Below, one piece after another: positions 1 to 7,902 of a stretch of 64,000 nucleotides of DNA (the stretch's first letter is position 1; each line of letters begins with the position of its first letter). Position numbers and translations under genes: made by a program. The notes under the pieces were generated by a model, which saw nothing but the letters and a program-made list of their open reading frames with translations, did no database searches and was not told where the DNA came from. Source of the DNA: Variovorax paradoxus_P (lineage in GTDB: Bacteria > Pseudomonadota > Gammaproteobacteria > Burkholderiales > Burkholderiaceae_C); NCBI RefSeq assembly GCF_050627025.1, contig NZ_CP192472.1; one strand, written 5' to 3'.

Positions 1-1173
1 GTTCGGACATAGCTTCTCCGGCGCATCGGCACCCAGCGTGTCGAGAACGTTGCGCGCATGCAGCACGCCTTCGGCGGGTGCTTGCGCAATCACGCCCTGG
101 CCGTCGGTCAGCAGCATGGGCTGGCGCAACTGGCCGTCCCAGGCGCGAAAGCTCAGGGTGGTGCCCTTGGAGCCGTCCAGCGTGGTCTTGCCGATGGCCT
201 GGGCCCAGGCCGCAACCGGCCCCTTGGGCGCGGCTATCGCGATGGCAGCGAGGGTCTTGCCGGCCATCCAGGCAGACCAGTCGTGCGCCGTCATCGGCCG
301 CTTGGCGGCCTTGGCAAACCGCCGCGAAACCTGCGGCGCGCCATAGCGTTCGAACTGCGCATGCCAAGCCAGCGCCACCAACCCGCCATCGCCCACCACC
401 GGGCGCGGCAGCACGGTGCGGTAGGGCAGCGTGCGGGCAAACTCGCCGTCGCTGTCGACCACCCACACGGCGTCATAGCTGTTGCCGGCTGTGAGCAGCA
501 GCGGGTTGGCGAGGTCGCGCTCGCGCGGATCGGCTGAAAGCTTGAATGGCTTGCTCGCCACCACCTGCAGCCCGTAGCGCTTGATCGATGCCTGCGCAGT
601 GGCGGCGCGGAGCGCGTCTTGCGGGCTGCCGCCCACCAGCATGAGCAGCTTGCTCCATTTGCGGGACACCAGCGTTTGCGCGAGCGCGTCGCTGCGCATG
701 CGCTCACTTGGCATCAGGTGGAACAGGTGCGCACGGCAGTCCTGCTGGCGCAGGCGGTCGGATGCGTCGCCGAGGTTGAGCACCGGCAGCTTCACCGCAT
801 CGGCCACGGCCAGCGTCCAATCGGCGGGCAGGTCGGTGAGCAACACCGCCGCGCCGGCTTTCTCGGCGGCTACAGCCGCAGCGCGCGCAGCTTCGACGGA
901 AGCAGCCGGTGCGGTGGCCAGCGCCACCTCCGCGCCCACCGCCTCCAGCTCGAAACGGGTTTCTTCGAGCGCCACCTCGAGTCCATCCGACAGCGCACCG
1001 CCCGGATGGCCCAGATAGGCGCGCTCCACACGCGACCGCTCCAGCCGCGGATCGTCGGCGGGCGTGATCAGCGTGGCCTTGAGCACGGCGGCATGCGCCG
1101 CCATGGGCGTGATGAGTGCCGCGGCCCACAAGCAGGCGCCCACGGACCGCCATGCCTTTGCGCGCATCCTCAT
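1..1173 (-). CDS. PQQ-alcohol-dehydrogenase-associated ABC transporter substrate-binding protein (3' end off window)
   Basis: The frame stays open from an ATG at 1173 to the left window edge, giving about 391 residues; the stop lies outside. The N-terminus (MRMRAKAWRSVG..., then a hydrophobic stretch ending in AAHA) is a signal peptide. The mature part reads like a periplasmic binding protein of the branched-chain amino acid type, for example LLMLVGGSPQDALRAA and YDAVWVVDSDGEFART. Its start overlaps the stop of the beta-propeller gene as ATGA, so the two are translationally coupled. Family knowledge: a dedicated solute-binding protein, YVTN-repeat protein and ABC ATPase accompany PQQ alcohol dehydrogenases in many proteobacteria; the transported ligand is not established. 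No permease is visible here and it may lie to the left. Confidence 0.75.
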   Translation of the reverse strand, partial: MRMRAKAWRSVGACLWAAALITPMAAHAAVLKATLITPADDPRLERSRVERAYLGHPGGALSDGLEVALEETRFELEAVGAEVALATAPAASVEAARAAAVAAEKAGAAVLLTDLPADWTLAVADAVKLPVLNLGDASDRLRQQDCRAHLFHLMPSERMRSDALAQTLVSRKWSKLLMLVGGSPQDALRAATAQASIKRYGLQVVASKPFKLSADPRERDLANPLLLTAGNSYDAVWVVDSDGEFARTLPYRTVLPRPVVGDGGLVALAWHAQFERYGAPQVSRRFAKAAKRPMTAHDWSAWMAGKTLAAIAIAAPKGPVAAWAQAIGKTTLDGSKGTTLSFRAWDGQLRQPMLLTDGQGVIAQAPAEGVLHARNVLDTLGADAPEKLCPN

Positions 1174-2192
1174 TCGACGATCACGAGCCCATAGGGCACG
1201 CGCCCTACCGGAACGCTCTTCACTGCCTTGGCACCGGCCACGTCGACCACGGTCACGTCGTCGCTCAGGCCGTTGACCACATAGAGCCGCGCCTGCGCCT
1301 TGTCGAGCGTGACGTTCCAGGCCCGCTTGCCCACCAGCACCAGCGAGCCGACCTTGCGGCTGGCCACGTCGACAAAGGCCACGTGGTTGGCGCGGCCAAG
1401 GCCCACGAAGGCACGCTTGCCGTCGCTCGTCATCTGGATGCCCACGGGCGTGATGTCTTCGGCGCGCGCGCCCTTCACTTCGAACTTGAGCGTGTCGATC
1501 ACCTCGTTGGTGGCGGTCGAGACAATGCTGACGCTGGCGCCCAGCTCGTTGGTGACCCACAGCTCTTTTCCGTCGGGCGTGATGGCCATGCGCCGCGGGC
1601 GCTTGCCCACGCGGATGTTCTTGACGACCTTGCCGCTGGCCGTGTCGATCACGTGCACCAGGCTTGCCACTTCAGAGGTCACATACAAGGTCTTTCCGTC
1701 GGCGCTCACCTTTACGCCTTCGGGCTCGGCACCCACCTTGACGGAGCGCAGCTTCTTGCCGCTGGCCGCATCGATGAAGCTGGCCTCGCCCGCGTCTTCG
1801 TTCGACACATAAATGACCTTGCCGTCCGGCGAAAGGTCGAAGGCCTCGGGCTCGTCGCCCAGTGGAATGCGGCGCACCGACTTGCCGGTTGCGGGGTCGA
1901 TCAGGTCGGCCTGGTTGGAGTCGGTGCAGGCCACCATGATCTGCCGCTCGGGCGTCAGTTGAATGTGGCGCGCGCGCTTGCAGGTGGCAATGGTGCCCTT
2001 CACGGCCAGCGTTGCCAGGTCGATCATCGTCAGCGCGCTGTCTTTTTCGCTCGACACATAGGCAGTGCCCTGCGCCAGCGCGGCGCTGCCCCCGCCGGCC
2101 AGCAGGAGCGCAAATGCGGCAACGAGAGCGCTATGGCGGCAGGCAGTTCGAACGGACGCGCGACGAAGCGAAAGGAAAGAAGGTTGCCGCAT
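1170..2192 (-). CDS. Exported YVTN-family beta-propeller protein of the PQQ-associated ABC system
   Basis: 340 residues. I chose the ATG at 2192 over the one at 2252 because GGAGA lies 7 nt upstream and a signal peptide (MRQPSFLSLRRAS..., cleaving near ALAQG) follows directly. The mature protein is a string of about seven 40-residue blades with the classic pattern of DLATLAVKG, DGKVIYVSNED, DGKTLYVTSE and DGKELWVTNE, so a periplasmic beta-propeller is well supported. It sits between the ATPase and the binding protein of the PQQ-associated ABC system and overlaps the latter by 4 nt. Proteins of this class are known neighbours of quinoprotein dehydrogenases; catalytic activity is not implied and the role is unproven. 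Confidence 0.8.
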   Translation of the reverse strand: MRQPSFLSLRRASVRTACRHSALVAAFALLLAGGGSAALAQGTAYVSSEKDSALTMIDLATLAVKGTIATCKRARHIQLTPERQIMVACTDSNQADLIDPATGKSVRRIPLGDEPEAFDLSPDGKVIYVSNEDAGEASFIDAASGKKLRSVKVGAEPEGVKVSADGKTLYVTSEVASLVHVIDTASGKVVKNIRVGKRPRRMAITPDGKELWVTNELGASVSIVSTATNEVIDTLKFEVKGARAEDITPVGIQMTSDGKRAFVGLGRANHVAFVDVASRKVGSLVLVGKRAWNVTLDKAQARLYVVNGLSDDVTVVDVAGAKAVKSVPVGRVPYGLVIVE

Positions 2193-2235
2193 GCGATGTC
2201 TCCATTTTTCTTGACTCGAATTCTTCTCTTTGTAT

Positions 2236-2949
2236 TCAGGCAGTGCGCGCAATGAAGCCTGCCTCCAGCGTGGCGCCGCCGAGCAGCTGGCCCACCTCTG
2301 CCGGCGTGCCGTCCGCCAGCAGTGAACCCTTGTGCAGCACGAGCACCCGGTCGGCCTCTTCGGCTTCTTCGACCCGGTGCGTGGCCCACAGCACGCACAC
2401 GCCGCGCTCGCGCACGTCGGCCCGCAGCGCGGCCAGCAGGTCTTGCCGCGACTTGGGGTCGAGCCCCACCGTGGCTTCGTCCATCAGCAGCACCGCCGGC
2501 CGGTGCAGGCCCGCGCGTGCAAGCTCCACCTTGCGGCGGTTGCCGCCCGAGAGTTCGCGCACCTTGCGGTTCAGGTCGGCATCGATGTTCAGGCGCTCGC
2601 AGGCCGCGGCAATGCGCTCTTCGGCCAGCCGCCGCGGCAGGCCGTGCAGGTCGGCCTGGAACAGCAGGTTGCGCCGGATGCTCAGGTCCAGGTCGAGCGA
2701 CATCTGCTGGAACACCACGCCGATGTGCCGCAGTGCAGCAGTGGCCGAGCGGCGCAGCGAATGGCCGGCAACCTCGACCTCGCCTTCGTCGGCGGCAAAC
2801 ATGCCCGTCAACACCTGGAACAGCGTCGACTTGCCCGCGCCGTTGGGCCCGAGCAATGCCACGAACTGGCCCGCAGCCAGCTGCAGCGACAACGACCGCA
2901 GCGCCGTGCGCGTGCCATAGCGCTTGGTTAAGTCGATGGTTCGCAGCAT
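2236..2949 (-). CDS. ABC transporter ATP-binding protein, PQQ-dependent alcohol dehydrogenase system
   Basis: 237 residues from the ATG at 2949 (MLRTIDLTKRYG); an upstream in-frame ATG at 3018 would add 23 residues of unlikely sequence. Walker A is GPNGAGKST near residue 37, the signature is LSGGNRRKVELARA, Walker B is VLLMDEATVGLDP, and an H-loop WATHR follows. The signature reads GGNRRK rather than GGQ, as in drug/NodI-type exporters. It is the first gene of the leftward three-gene set, 43 nt before the propeller gene and divergent from xoxF. Within the PQQ-associated ABC family it should energise transport at the inner membrane; substrate unknown. Confidence 0.8.
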   Translation of the reverse strand: MLRTIDLTKRYGTRTALRSLSLQLAAGQFVALLGPNGAGKSTLFQVLTGMFAADEGEVEVAGHSLRRSATAALRHIGVVFQQMSLDLDLSIRRNLLFQADLHGLPRRLAEERIAAACERLNIDADLNRKVRELSGGNRRKVELARAGLHRPAVLLMDEATVGLDPKSRQDLLAALRADVRERGVCVLWATHRVEEAEEADRVLVLHKGSLLADGTPAEVGQLLGGATLEAGFIARTA

Positions 2950-3463
2950 GTAGGGCGGTGTGATTTGTCGAGCTGTTCGGGCTTCAATGTTATTTGCCGT
3001 TTGCCATTCGATCCGCAAATTCTGTGCCTCTGGCCGGCAAGGGTTTTCACTGTGATGAGTCCCTACTCATTTGCCTGCGCAGGCCGCCAGCGCGGCTCAT
3101 CAGGGGCGGCATGCGTACTTCGCACGAGACACTTTGCGTCAAATTTGGATGCGCATTTCGCGCGCAGGCAACCACATGCGTGTCGTGCTGCGCTGCGCAA
3201 TGCTTTCGAACGCCCGGGATTTCCCTAGGTAAGCGTTCCATTGCGGCACACCGCTGCAAGCAGCAAGGGCGCGGTGCCGCGCTGCGCTCCTGCGAGTGGC
3301 GCCGCGGGCCGCTGCATCGAACACGCAATGCGCCATGGCGTGACAACGGTTGAAAACGGCAGGCATGGATGTTGCGGACCGCAGCATTCGCCAAAGCGAT
3401 CGAAAGATCCGCGGGCTGCTGCCAGATCGTGTTCGAAACCCACTGAAATGTGAGGAGACATTT
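2950..3463. other. Divergent intergenic region between the ABC operon and xoxF
   Basis: 514 nt without a convincing gene; frames crossing it have no ribosome-binding site or family resemblance. It should hold both divergent promoters. Visible elements are a perfect inverted repeat ATGAGT-ccct-ACTCAT at 3055-3070, the octamer GCGTGACA at 3338-3345 (the same octamer forms the palindrome upstream of mptG), and a sigma-54-like motif at 3361-3375. The xoxF ribosome-binding site GAGGAG lies just before 3464. Confidence 0.5.
3361..3375 (+). promoter_or_regulatory. Candidate sigma-54 (-24/-12) promoter for xoxF
   Basis: AGGCATGGATGTTGC has GG and GC at the exact spacing of the TGGCAC-N5-TTGC consensus, with mismatches at the first and sixth positions. 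It would start transcription near 3387, leaving a leader of about 77 nt before xoxF. A GCGTGACA octamer lies 15 nt upstream. The match is imperfect, so this is only a candidate. Confidence 0.35.
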
Positions 3464-5293
3464 ATGAAGTTTTCCAGGCAGATCGCCGGCCGTCTCGTAC
3501 GGCATATCGGCGTCGCGATGTTGGCTCTTCCGGCTTTGGCGCTAGCCAATGCCGATGTAGAGAAAAACATCGCCAACTCCAAGAACTGGGCCACGCAAGC
3601 GGGCGATATGTTCAACCAGCGCTACAGCAAGTTGAACCAGATCTCCAAGAGCAACGTGGGAAAGATGCAGGTCGCGTGGACGTTCTCCACCGGCGTGCTG
3701 CGCGGTCACGAGGGCTCGCCCCTGGTGGTCGACGGCACGATGTACCTGCACTCGCCGTTCCCGAACAAGGTGTTCGCGGTCGACGTCGAAACCCAGAAGA
3801 TCCTGTGGAAGTACGAACCCAAGCAGGATCAGTCAGTGATCGCGGTGATGTGCTGCGACACGGTGAACCGCGGGCTTGCCTACGCCGAAGGAAAGGTCTT
3901 CCTGCAACAGGCCGACACCACCCTGGTGGCACTGGACAGCAAGACCGGCAAGGTGGTGTGGACGGTGAAGAACGGCGACCCGAAGGTTGGCGCCACCAAC
4001 ACCAACGCGCCCCACGTCTTCAAGGACAAGGTGATCACCGGCATCAGCGGCGGCGAGTTCGGTGTGCGCGGCTACCTGGCTGCCTACAACATCAAGGACG
4101 GCAAGCTGGCCTGGAAGGGCTTCAGCACGGGCCCCGATGAAGAAATGCTGATGGACCCGGCCAAGACCATGACCTGGACCGACGGCAAGATGGCCCCCGT
4201 GGGCAAGGACTCTTCGCTGAAGACCTGGAAGGGCGACCAGTGGAAGATCGGCGGCGGCACCACCTGGGGCTGGTACAGCTACGACAAGGCGACCAATGCC
4301 GTTTACTACGGCACCGGAAACCCGTCGACCTGGAACCCGGCGCAACGCCCCGGCGACAACAAGTGGTCGATGAGCATCTGGTCGCGCGACGTCGACACGG
4401 GCAAGGTCAACTGGGTCTACCAGATGACGCCGTACGACGAGTGGGACTTCGACGGCATCAACGAGATGATCCTGGCGGACATCAACGTGAAGGGCAAGCC
4501 CACCAAGGCGCTGGTGCACTTCGACCGCAACGGCTTTGCCTACACGCTCGACCGCGTGACCGGCGCGCTGCTGGTGGCCGAAAAGTACGACCCCAAGGTG
4601 AACTGGGCCACGCACGTCGACATGAAGACCGGCCGCCCGCAAGTGGTTGCCAAGTATTCGACCGCGCAGAACGGCGCCGACGTCAACACCAAGGGCGTTT
4701 GCCCGGCAGCACTGGGCAGCAAGGACCAGCAACCCGCCTCGTACGACCCCAACACCAAGCTCTTCTACGTGCCGACGAACCACGTCTGCATGGACTACGA
4801 GCCGTTCAAGGTCGAGTACACCGCGGGCCAGCCGTATGTGGGCGCCACGCTGTCGATGTACCCCACGCCGGGCAGCCACGGCGGCATGGGCAACTTCATT
4901 GCCTGGGACGCAGGCACCGGCAAGATCGTGCAGACCAAGGCCGAGAAGTTCTCGGTGTGGAGCGGCTCGCTCAACACCGCCGGCGGAATCTCCTGCTACG
5001 GCACGCTCGAGGGCTACCTGAAGTGCGTGGATGCCAAGGACATCAACAAGGAGCTCTTCAAGTTCAAGACGCCGTCCGGGATCATCGGCAACGTGTTTAC
5101 CTATGAGCACAAGGGCAAGCAATACATCGGCGTGTTCTCGGGCATTGGCGGCTGGGCCGGCATCGGCATGGCTGCGGGCATCGACCCCGAGAAGAGCACC
5201 GAAGGCCTGGGCGCCGTGGGTGGCTACAAGGAACTGAGCCAGTACACCGAACTGGGCGGCTCGCTCACCGTGTTTGCGCTGCCGAGCAATTGA
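3464..5293 (+). CDS. xoxF: Lanthanide-dependent PQQ methanol dehydrogenase, XoxF type
   Basis: 609 residues. It oxidises methanol (and often formaldehyde) in the periplasm using PQQ plus a lanthanide and passes electrons to a cytochrome c. The ATG at 3464 is preceded by GAGGAG and starts a signal peptide ending ALALA; the ATG at 3350 would add 38 non-signal residues. Hallmarks seen: the vicinal disulfide Cys130-Cys131 (VMCCDTVNRG), repeated propeller W-motifs, and YDEWDFDGINEM with catalytic Asp328 and a second Asp330 two residues on. In characterised enzymes that extra Asp coordinates the lanthanide and is absent from calcium MxaF. Clade probably XoxF5, not proven. It leads a long operon with xoxG, xoxJ and mxa accessory genes. 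Confidence 0.95.
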   Translation: MKFSRQIAGRLVRHIGVAMLALPALALANADVEKNIANSKNWATQAGDMFNQRYSKLNQISKSNVGKMQVAWTFSTGVLRGHEGSPLVVDGTMYLHSPFPNKVFAVDVETQKILWKYEPKQDQSVIAVMCCDTVNRGLAYAEGKVFLQQADTTLVALDSKTGKVVWTVKNGDPKVGATNTNAPHVFKDKVITGISGGEFGVRGYLAAYNIKDGKLAWKGFSTGPDEEMLMDPAKTMTWTDGKMAPVGKDSSLKTWKGDQWKIGGGTTWGWYSYDKATNAVYYGTGNPSTWNPAQRPGDNKWSMSIWSRDVDTGKVNWVYQMTPYDEWDFDGINEMILADINVKGKPTKALVHFDRNGFAYTLDRVTGALLVAEKYDPKVNWATHVDMKTGRPQVVAKYSTAQNGADVNTKGVCPAALGSKDQQPASYDPNTKLFYVPTNHVCMDYEPFKVEYTAGQPYVGATLSMYPTPGSHGGMGNFIAWDAGTGKIVQTKAEKFSVWSGSLNTAGGISCYGTLEGYLKCVDAKDINKELFKFKTPSGIIGNVFTYEHKGKQYIGVFSGIGGWAGIGMAAGIDPEKSTEGLGAVGGYKELSQYTELGGSLTVFALPSN

Positions 5294-5369
5294 AGCGACT
5301 GAAGTTCAATTCAAGTGACTGAGGTTATTACCAAGGCGTCGAGAGATAGATAGACGCAACATGCGGACA

Positions 5370-5397
5370 GGGAGAGCACTCGCTGGAGGGCTCTCCC
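5370..5397 (+). other. RNA hairpin between xoxF and xoxG
   Basis: Perfect 8-bp stem GGGAGAGC / GCTCTCCC with a 12-nt loop in the 138-nt gap after xoxF. No T-run follows, so it is more likely an mRNA stability or partial-attenuation element than a terminator. It could keep xoxF mRNA in excess over the downstream genes. Confidence 0.4.
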
Positions 5398-5431
5398 CCG
5401 TACCTTCAAAGATACCGGAGACCCTGGAGCC

Positions 5432-5842
5432 ATGAAATTTCGTAGTAAGTCAACGTTGCTGCCTTCCCTCGTATTGCTTGCCGGCGTCGCCTGCACGCTG
5501 GCCGTAGCCGCCGCGCCCGACCCCGCCCCCTACAAGGTAACCGACGGCTACAAGGTGGACCCTGAAACCATGAAGGGTTTCCGTACCTGGCGCTCCGCGG
5601 CCTGCGACCGCTGCCACGGCCCCAACCAGGAGGGCATGGTCGGCCCGTCGCTGATCAACAGCCTGAAGACAATGAAGAAGGAAGACTTCATCAAGACCGT
5701 TCGCGACGGACGGCTCGACAAGGGCATGCAGAGCTTCGGCAACAACCCCGCGGTGATGGAAAACATCAACCAGCTCTATGCCTACCTGAAGGGCCGGTCC
5801 GACGGCGCAATCACGCGCGCCCGAGTGGAAGAAAACAAATGA
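5432..5842 (+). CDS. xoxG: Cytochrome c, electron acceptor of XoxF
   Basis: 136 residues with an N-terminal signal peptide ending near AVAAAPD. One c-type haem motif CDRCH (Cys58, Cys61, His62) and a Met in KGMQSF as likely axial ligand. It is a small monohaem periplasmic cytochrome directly downstream of xoxF, which is the XoxG position; XoxG is the physiological electron acceptor of lanthanide methanol dehydrogenases. Its stop overlaps the start of xoxJ by 4 nt (ATGA). GGAG lies just before the start codon. Confidence 0.88.
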   Translation: MKFRSKSTLLPSLVLLAGVACTLAVAAAPDPAPYKVTDGYKVDPETMKGFRTWRSAACDRCHGPNQEGMVGPSLINSLKTMKKEDFIKTVRDGRLDKGMQSFGNNPAVMENINQLYAYLKGRSDGAITRARVEENK

Positions 5843-6753
5843 CCGCCCGGCAGCGTGCTGCCAACAAACCCCTTTCGGCCGGTGCTCATCGCCTGCGGAT
5901 GGGCATATTGGGCCTGATGGCCCTTGCCGGCGCGGCGTTCTGCTGCGCCCCGCTTTCCGCCCAGGCCCAGGAGGCTCCGCCGCGCAAGGAGTTTCGCGTT
6001 TGCCAGGACCCCAACAACATGCCCTTCTCCAACACCAAGGGAGAAGGCATCGAGAACCGCATTGCCGAGCTGTTCGGCAAGACGCTCGGCTTGCCGGTTG
6101 TGTACTACTCGTTTCCGCAGCGCCTGGCCTTCTTTCGCAACACGCTGCGCTTCAAGCTGCCGGGGCAAGACTACCCTTGCGACATCGTGATGGGCGTGCC
6201 CGTCGGGCTCGACGAAGTCTCGGTCACCAAGCCCTATTACCGCTCGACCTATGCGCTGGTCTTTCCCAAGGGCAAGGGCATGGACAACGTGGCTTCGGCC
6301 GAAGACTTCCTGAAGCTCGATCCGGCCAAGCTCAAGTCGCTGCGCATCGGCATCTACGACCGTTCGCCGGCTTCGCAGTGGCTCAACCGGCACGGCCTGC
6401 TCGAGCAAGGCATTCCCTACAAGCTGATGAGCGCCGACCCCGCCCAGTACCCCGGCGAGATCGTCGAGAAGGATCTGGCCGAAGGCAAGCTCGACGCGGT
6501 GGTGGTGTGGGGGCCGATTGCCGGCTTCTTTGCGCGGCGCGTCAAGACGCCGGCGCTTGTGGTGGTGCCCCTCAAGTCTGAAAAAGGCTTGCGGCTCGAC
6601 TACCAGATGGCCATGGGCGTGCGTTATGGCGAACGCGAATGGAAGCAGCAGATCGAGGGGCTGATCGAATCGAAGGGGCCCGAGATCCAGGCCATCCTGA
6701 AGGAGTACGGCGTTCCGCTGGTCGATGCATCGTTCGGAGCGCCCAACAACTGA
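5839..6753 (+). CDS. xoxJ: XoxJ/MxaJ-like periplasmic binding-fold protein
   Basis: 304 residues, exported; the hydrophobic core MGILGLMALAGAAF precedes cleavage near SAQAQ. The mature part begins FRVCQDPNNMPFSN and continues with YYSFPQRLAFFRNTLR and CDIVMGVPVGLDEVS, typical of the MxaJ/XoxJ family, which has a solute-binding-protein fold. XoxJ is thought to bind and activate apo-XoxF or help cofactor loading. The gene overlaps xoxG by 4 nt and ends 15 nt before the next gene, which keeps it in the operon. Confidence 0.88.
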   Translation: MTARQRAANKPLSAGAHRLRMGILGLMALAGAAFCCAPLSAQAQEAPPRKEFRVCQDPNNMPFSNTKGEGIENRIAELFGKTLGLPVVYYSFPQRLAFFRNTLRFKLPGQDYPCDIVMGVPVGLDEVSVTKPYYRSTYALVFPKGKGMDNVASAEDFLKLDPAKLKSLRIGIYDRSPASQWLNRHGLLEQGIPYKLMSADPAQYPGEIVEKDLAEGKLDAVVVWGPIAGFFARRVKTPALVVVPLKSEKGLRLDYQMAMGVRYGEREWKQQIEGLIESKGPEIQAILKEYGVPLVDASFGAPNN

Positions 6754-6768
6754 CCGGTTTTTCCATCC

Positions 6769-7479
6769 ATGCGCTTCGCCACTGATTTTTCGCTTCGTTC
6801 TTCTTCTGCCTGTGCCCTGCTCTGCGCCCTGCTCGGTGCGCCCCCGGCATCGCATGCCGAGGCCGACAAGCGCGACTTCTCGGCCGCCGAGCGGCTGCTG
6901 TTCATGACGCCGCAGCTGCAGGGCCTGCAGGCGCCCATGCTGCTGCGCTACACCTTCGGCAAGGACGGCAGCTTCGAGGAAGCCTTTACCGACAACGTGA
7001 CCGTGGCACTCATTGCCAAGCCCAACGGCAGCTGCTGCGACGCAAAGGGCGTGTTCCTGAGCGGCGCGCGCAAGCTCGCGGTGCCCGACGTGCCCGCTGC
7101 CGAAGGCAACCCCGTCATCCTCTATTTTCTGGAGCATGACGTGCGCGAGATGAAGCGCCTCACCCGCGGCTCGGAGAACCACTTTCGAAAGCGCATCCGC
7201 ATGGCGATCTACCAGGACGCCGAGGTGCGCGACGTCTCTTTGCGCTACCAGGGCCGCACCGTCAAGGGCAAGGAGATTGCGTTCAGCCCGTTCCTGGACG
7301 ACCCGAACCGGCCCAAGTACGAAAAGTTTGCGACAAAGACCTATCGCTTCACCTTGTCCGATGCGGTGCCGGGCGGCATCTACGGCATTCGCACCTACAT
7401 ACCGGGCGAAAGCGCCGCGGCCCAGCCCCTCGTTGTCGAGGAACTGCTCATCGACGGAGCCAGGGCGCCGGCGCGCTAG
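6769..7479 (+). CDS. Conserved exported protein of the xox operon, function unknown
   Basis: 236 residues; I do not recognise the family. A signal peptide (hydrophobic ACALLCALLGAPPASHAEA) indicates periplasmic location. The rest is soluble with beta-rich character. A vicinal Cys pair (SCCDAKG) near residue 86 is notable next to an enzyme that itself carries a vicinal disulfide. It lies 15 nt after xoxJ and before another small exported protein, so it is probably co-transcribed with xoxFGJ. A role in dehydrogenase maturation is possible but only inferred from position. Confidence 0.7.
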   Translation: MRFATDFSLRSSSACALLCALLGAPPASHAEADKRDFSAAERLLFMTPQLQGLQAPMLLRYTFGKDGSFEEAFTDNVTVALIAKPNGSCCDAKGVFLSGARKLAVPDVPAAEGNPVILYFLEHDVREMKRLTRGSENHFRKRIRMAIYQDAEVRDVSLRYQGRTVKGKEIAFSPFLDDPNRPKYEKFATKTYRFTLSDAVPGGIYGIRTYIPGESAAAQPLVVEELLIDGARAPAR

Positions 7480-7511
7480 CACCGCCCTGCTTTGAAATTC
7501 CAGCGAACGCC

Positions 7512-7883
7512 ATGAAAAAAATACTACGCATGCTTTGTCTCCTGGGCCTGCCCATGGCCGTACATGGCGCCCCGCAGCATGCCAACGACTTTCCCACCAT
7601 CGACCGTGTGCTTTATGTGCAGGAATGCATTGGCGCGCATCCGGACGCGGGCAAGTTCGAAATGACGAGCAAATGCTCCTGCGCGGTCGACGCCATGGCC
7701 AGGGAAGTCAGGTACTCCGAATACGTGGACCTGAGCACTGCGGCCAAGGCCACCACCATCGGCGGCGAACGCGGCGGCTACATTCGCGACTCTGAAAAGC
7801 TGCAGGCCGACATCAAGCGCTACAAGGCGTTGCAGGCCAAGGTGAACAAGGGCTGCTTCATCGGCCCTCCCACCGCGCGCTGA
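7512..7883 (+). CDS. Small exported Cys-containing protein of the xox operon
   Basis: 123 residues, family not recognised. A short signal peptide (MKKILRMLCLLGLPMAVHGA) is followed by a mature part of about 100 residues with four cysteines (QECIG, KCSCAVD, KGCFIG), which would allow two disulfides in the periplasm. It lies 32 nt after the preceding exported protein and 19 nt before the YVTN protein gene. Nothing in the sequence shows a catalytic function. Confidence 0.7.
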   Translation: MKKILRMLCLLGLPMAVHGAPQHANDFPTIDRVLYVQECIGAHPDAGKFEMTSKCSCAVDAMAREVRYSEYVDLSTAAKATTIGGERGGYIRDSEKLQADIKRYKALQAKVNKGCFIGPPTAR

Positions 7884-7902
7884 GCCGCAACGACCCGGGC
7901 AC

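Noticed and set aside
3055..3070. Inverted repeat ATGAGT-ccct-ACTCAT as a possible operator for the ABC operon
   Set aside because: Arms of six bases are common by chance and the motif does not recur at other promoters in the window; noted only within the intergenic entry.
3047..3505. 152-codon frame in the xoxF upstream region
   Set aside because: No ribosome-binding site, overlaps the xoxF start and signal peptide, and no family likeness; the region is better explained as promoter.
3833..5122. 429-codon open frame on the minus strand
   Set aside because: Fully inside xoxF on the other strand, His/Val/Leu-rich, no ribosome-binding site, no recognisable domain.
5782..7482. 566-codon open frame on the minus strand
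   Set aside because: It lies opposite xoxJ and its neighbour, has no family resemblance, and its His/Arg/Leu-rich composition is typical of antisense frames in high-GC genes.
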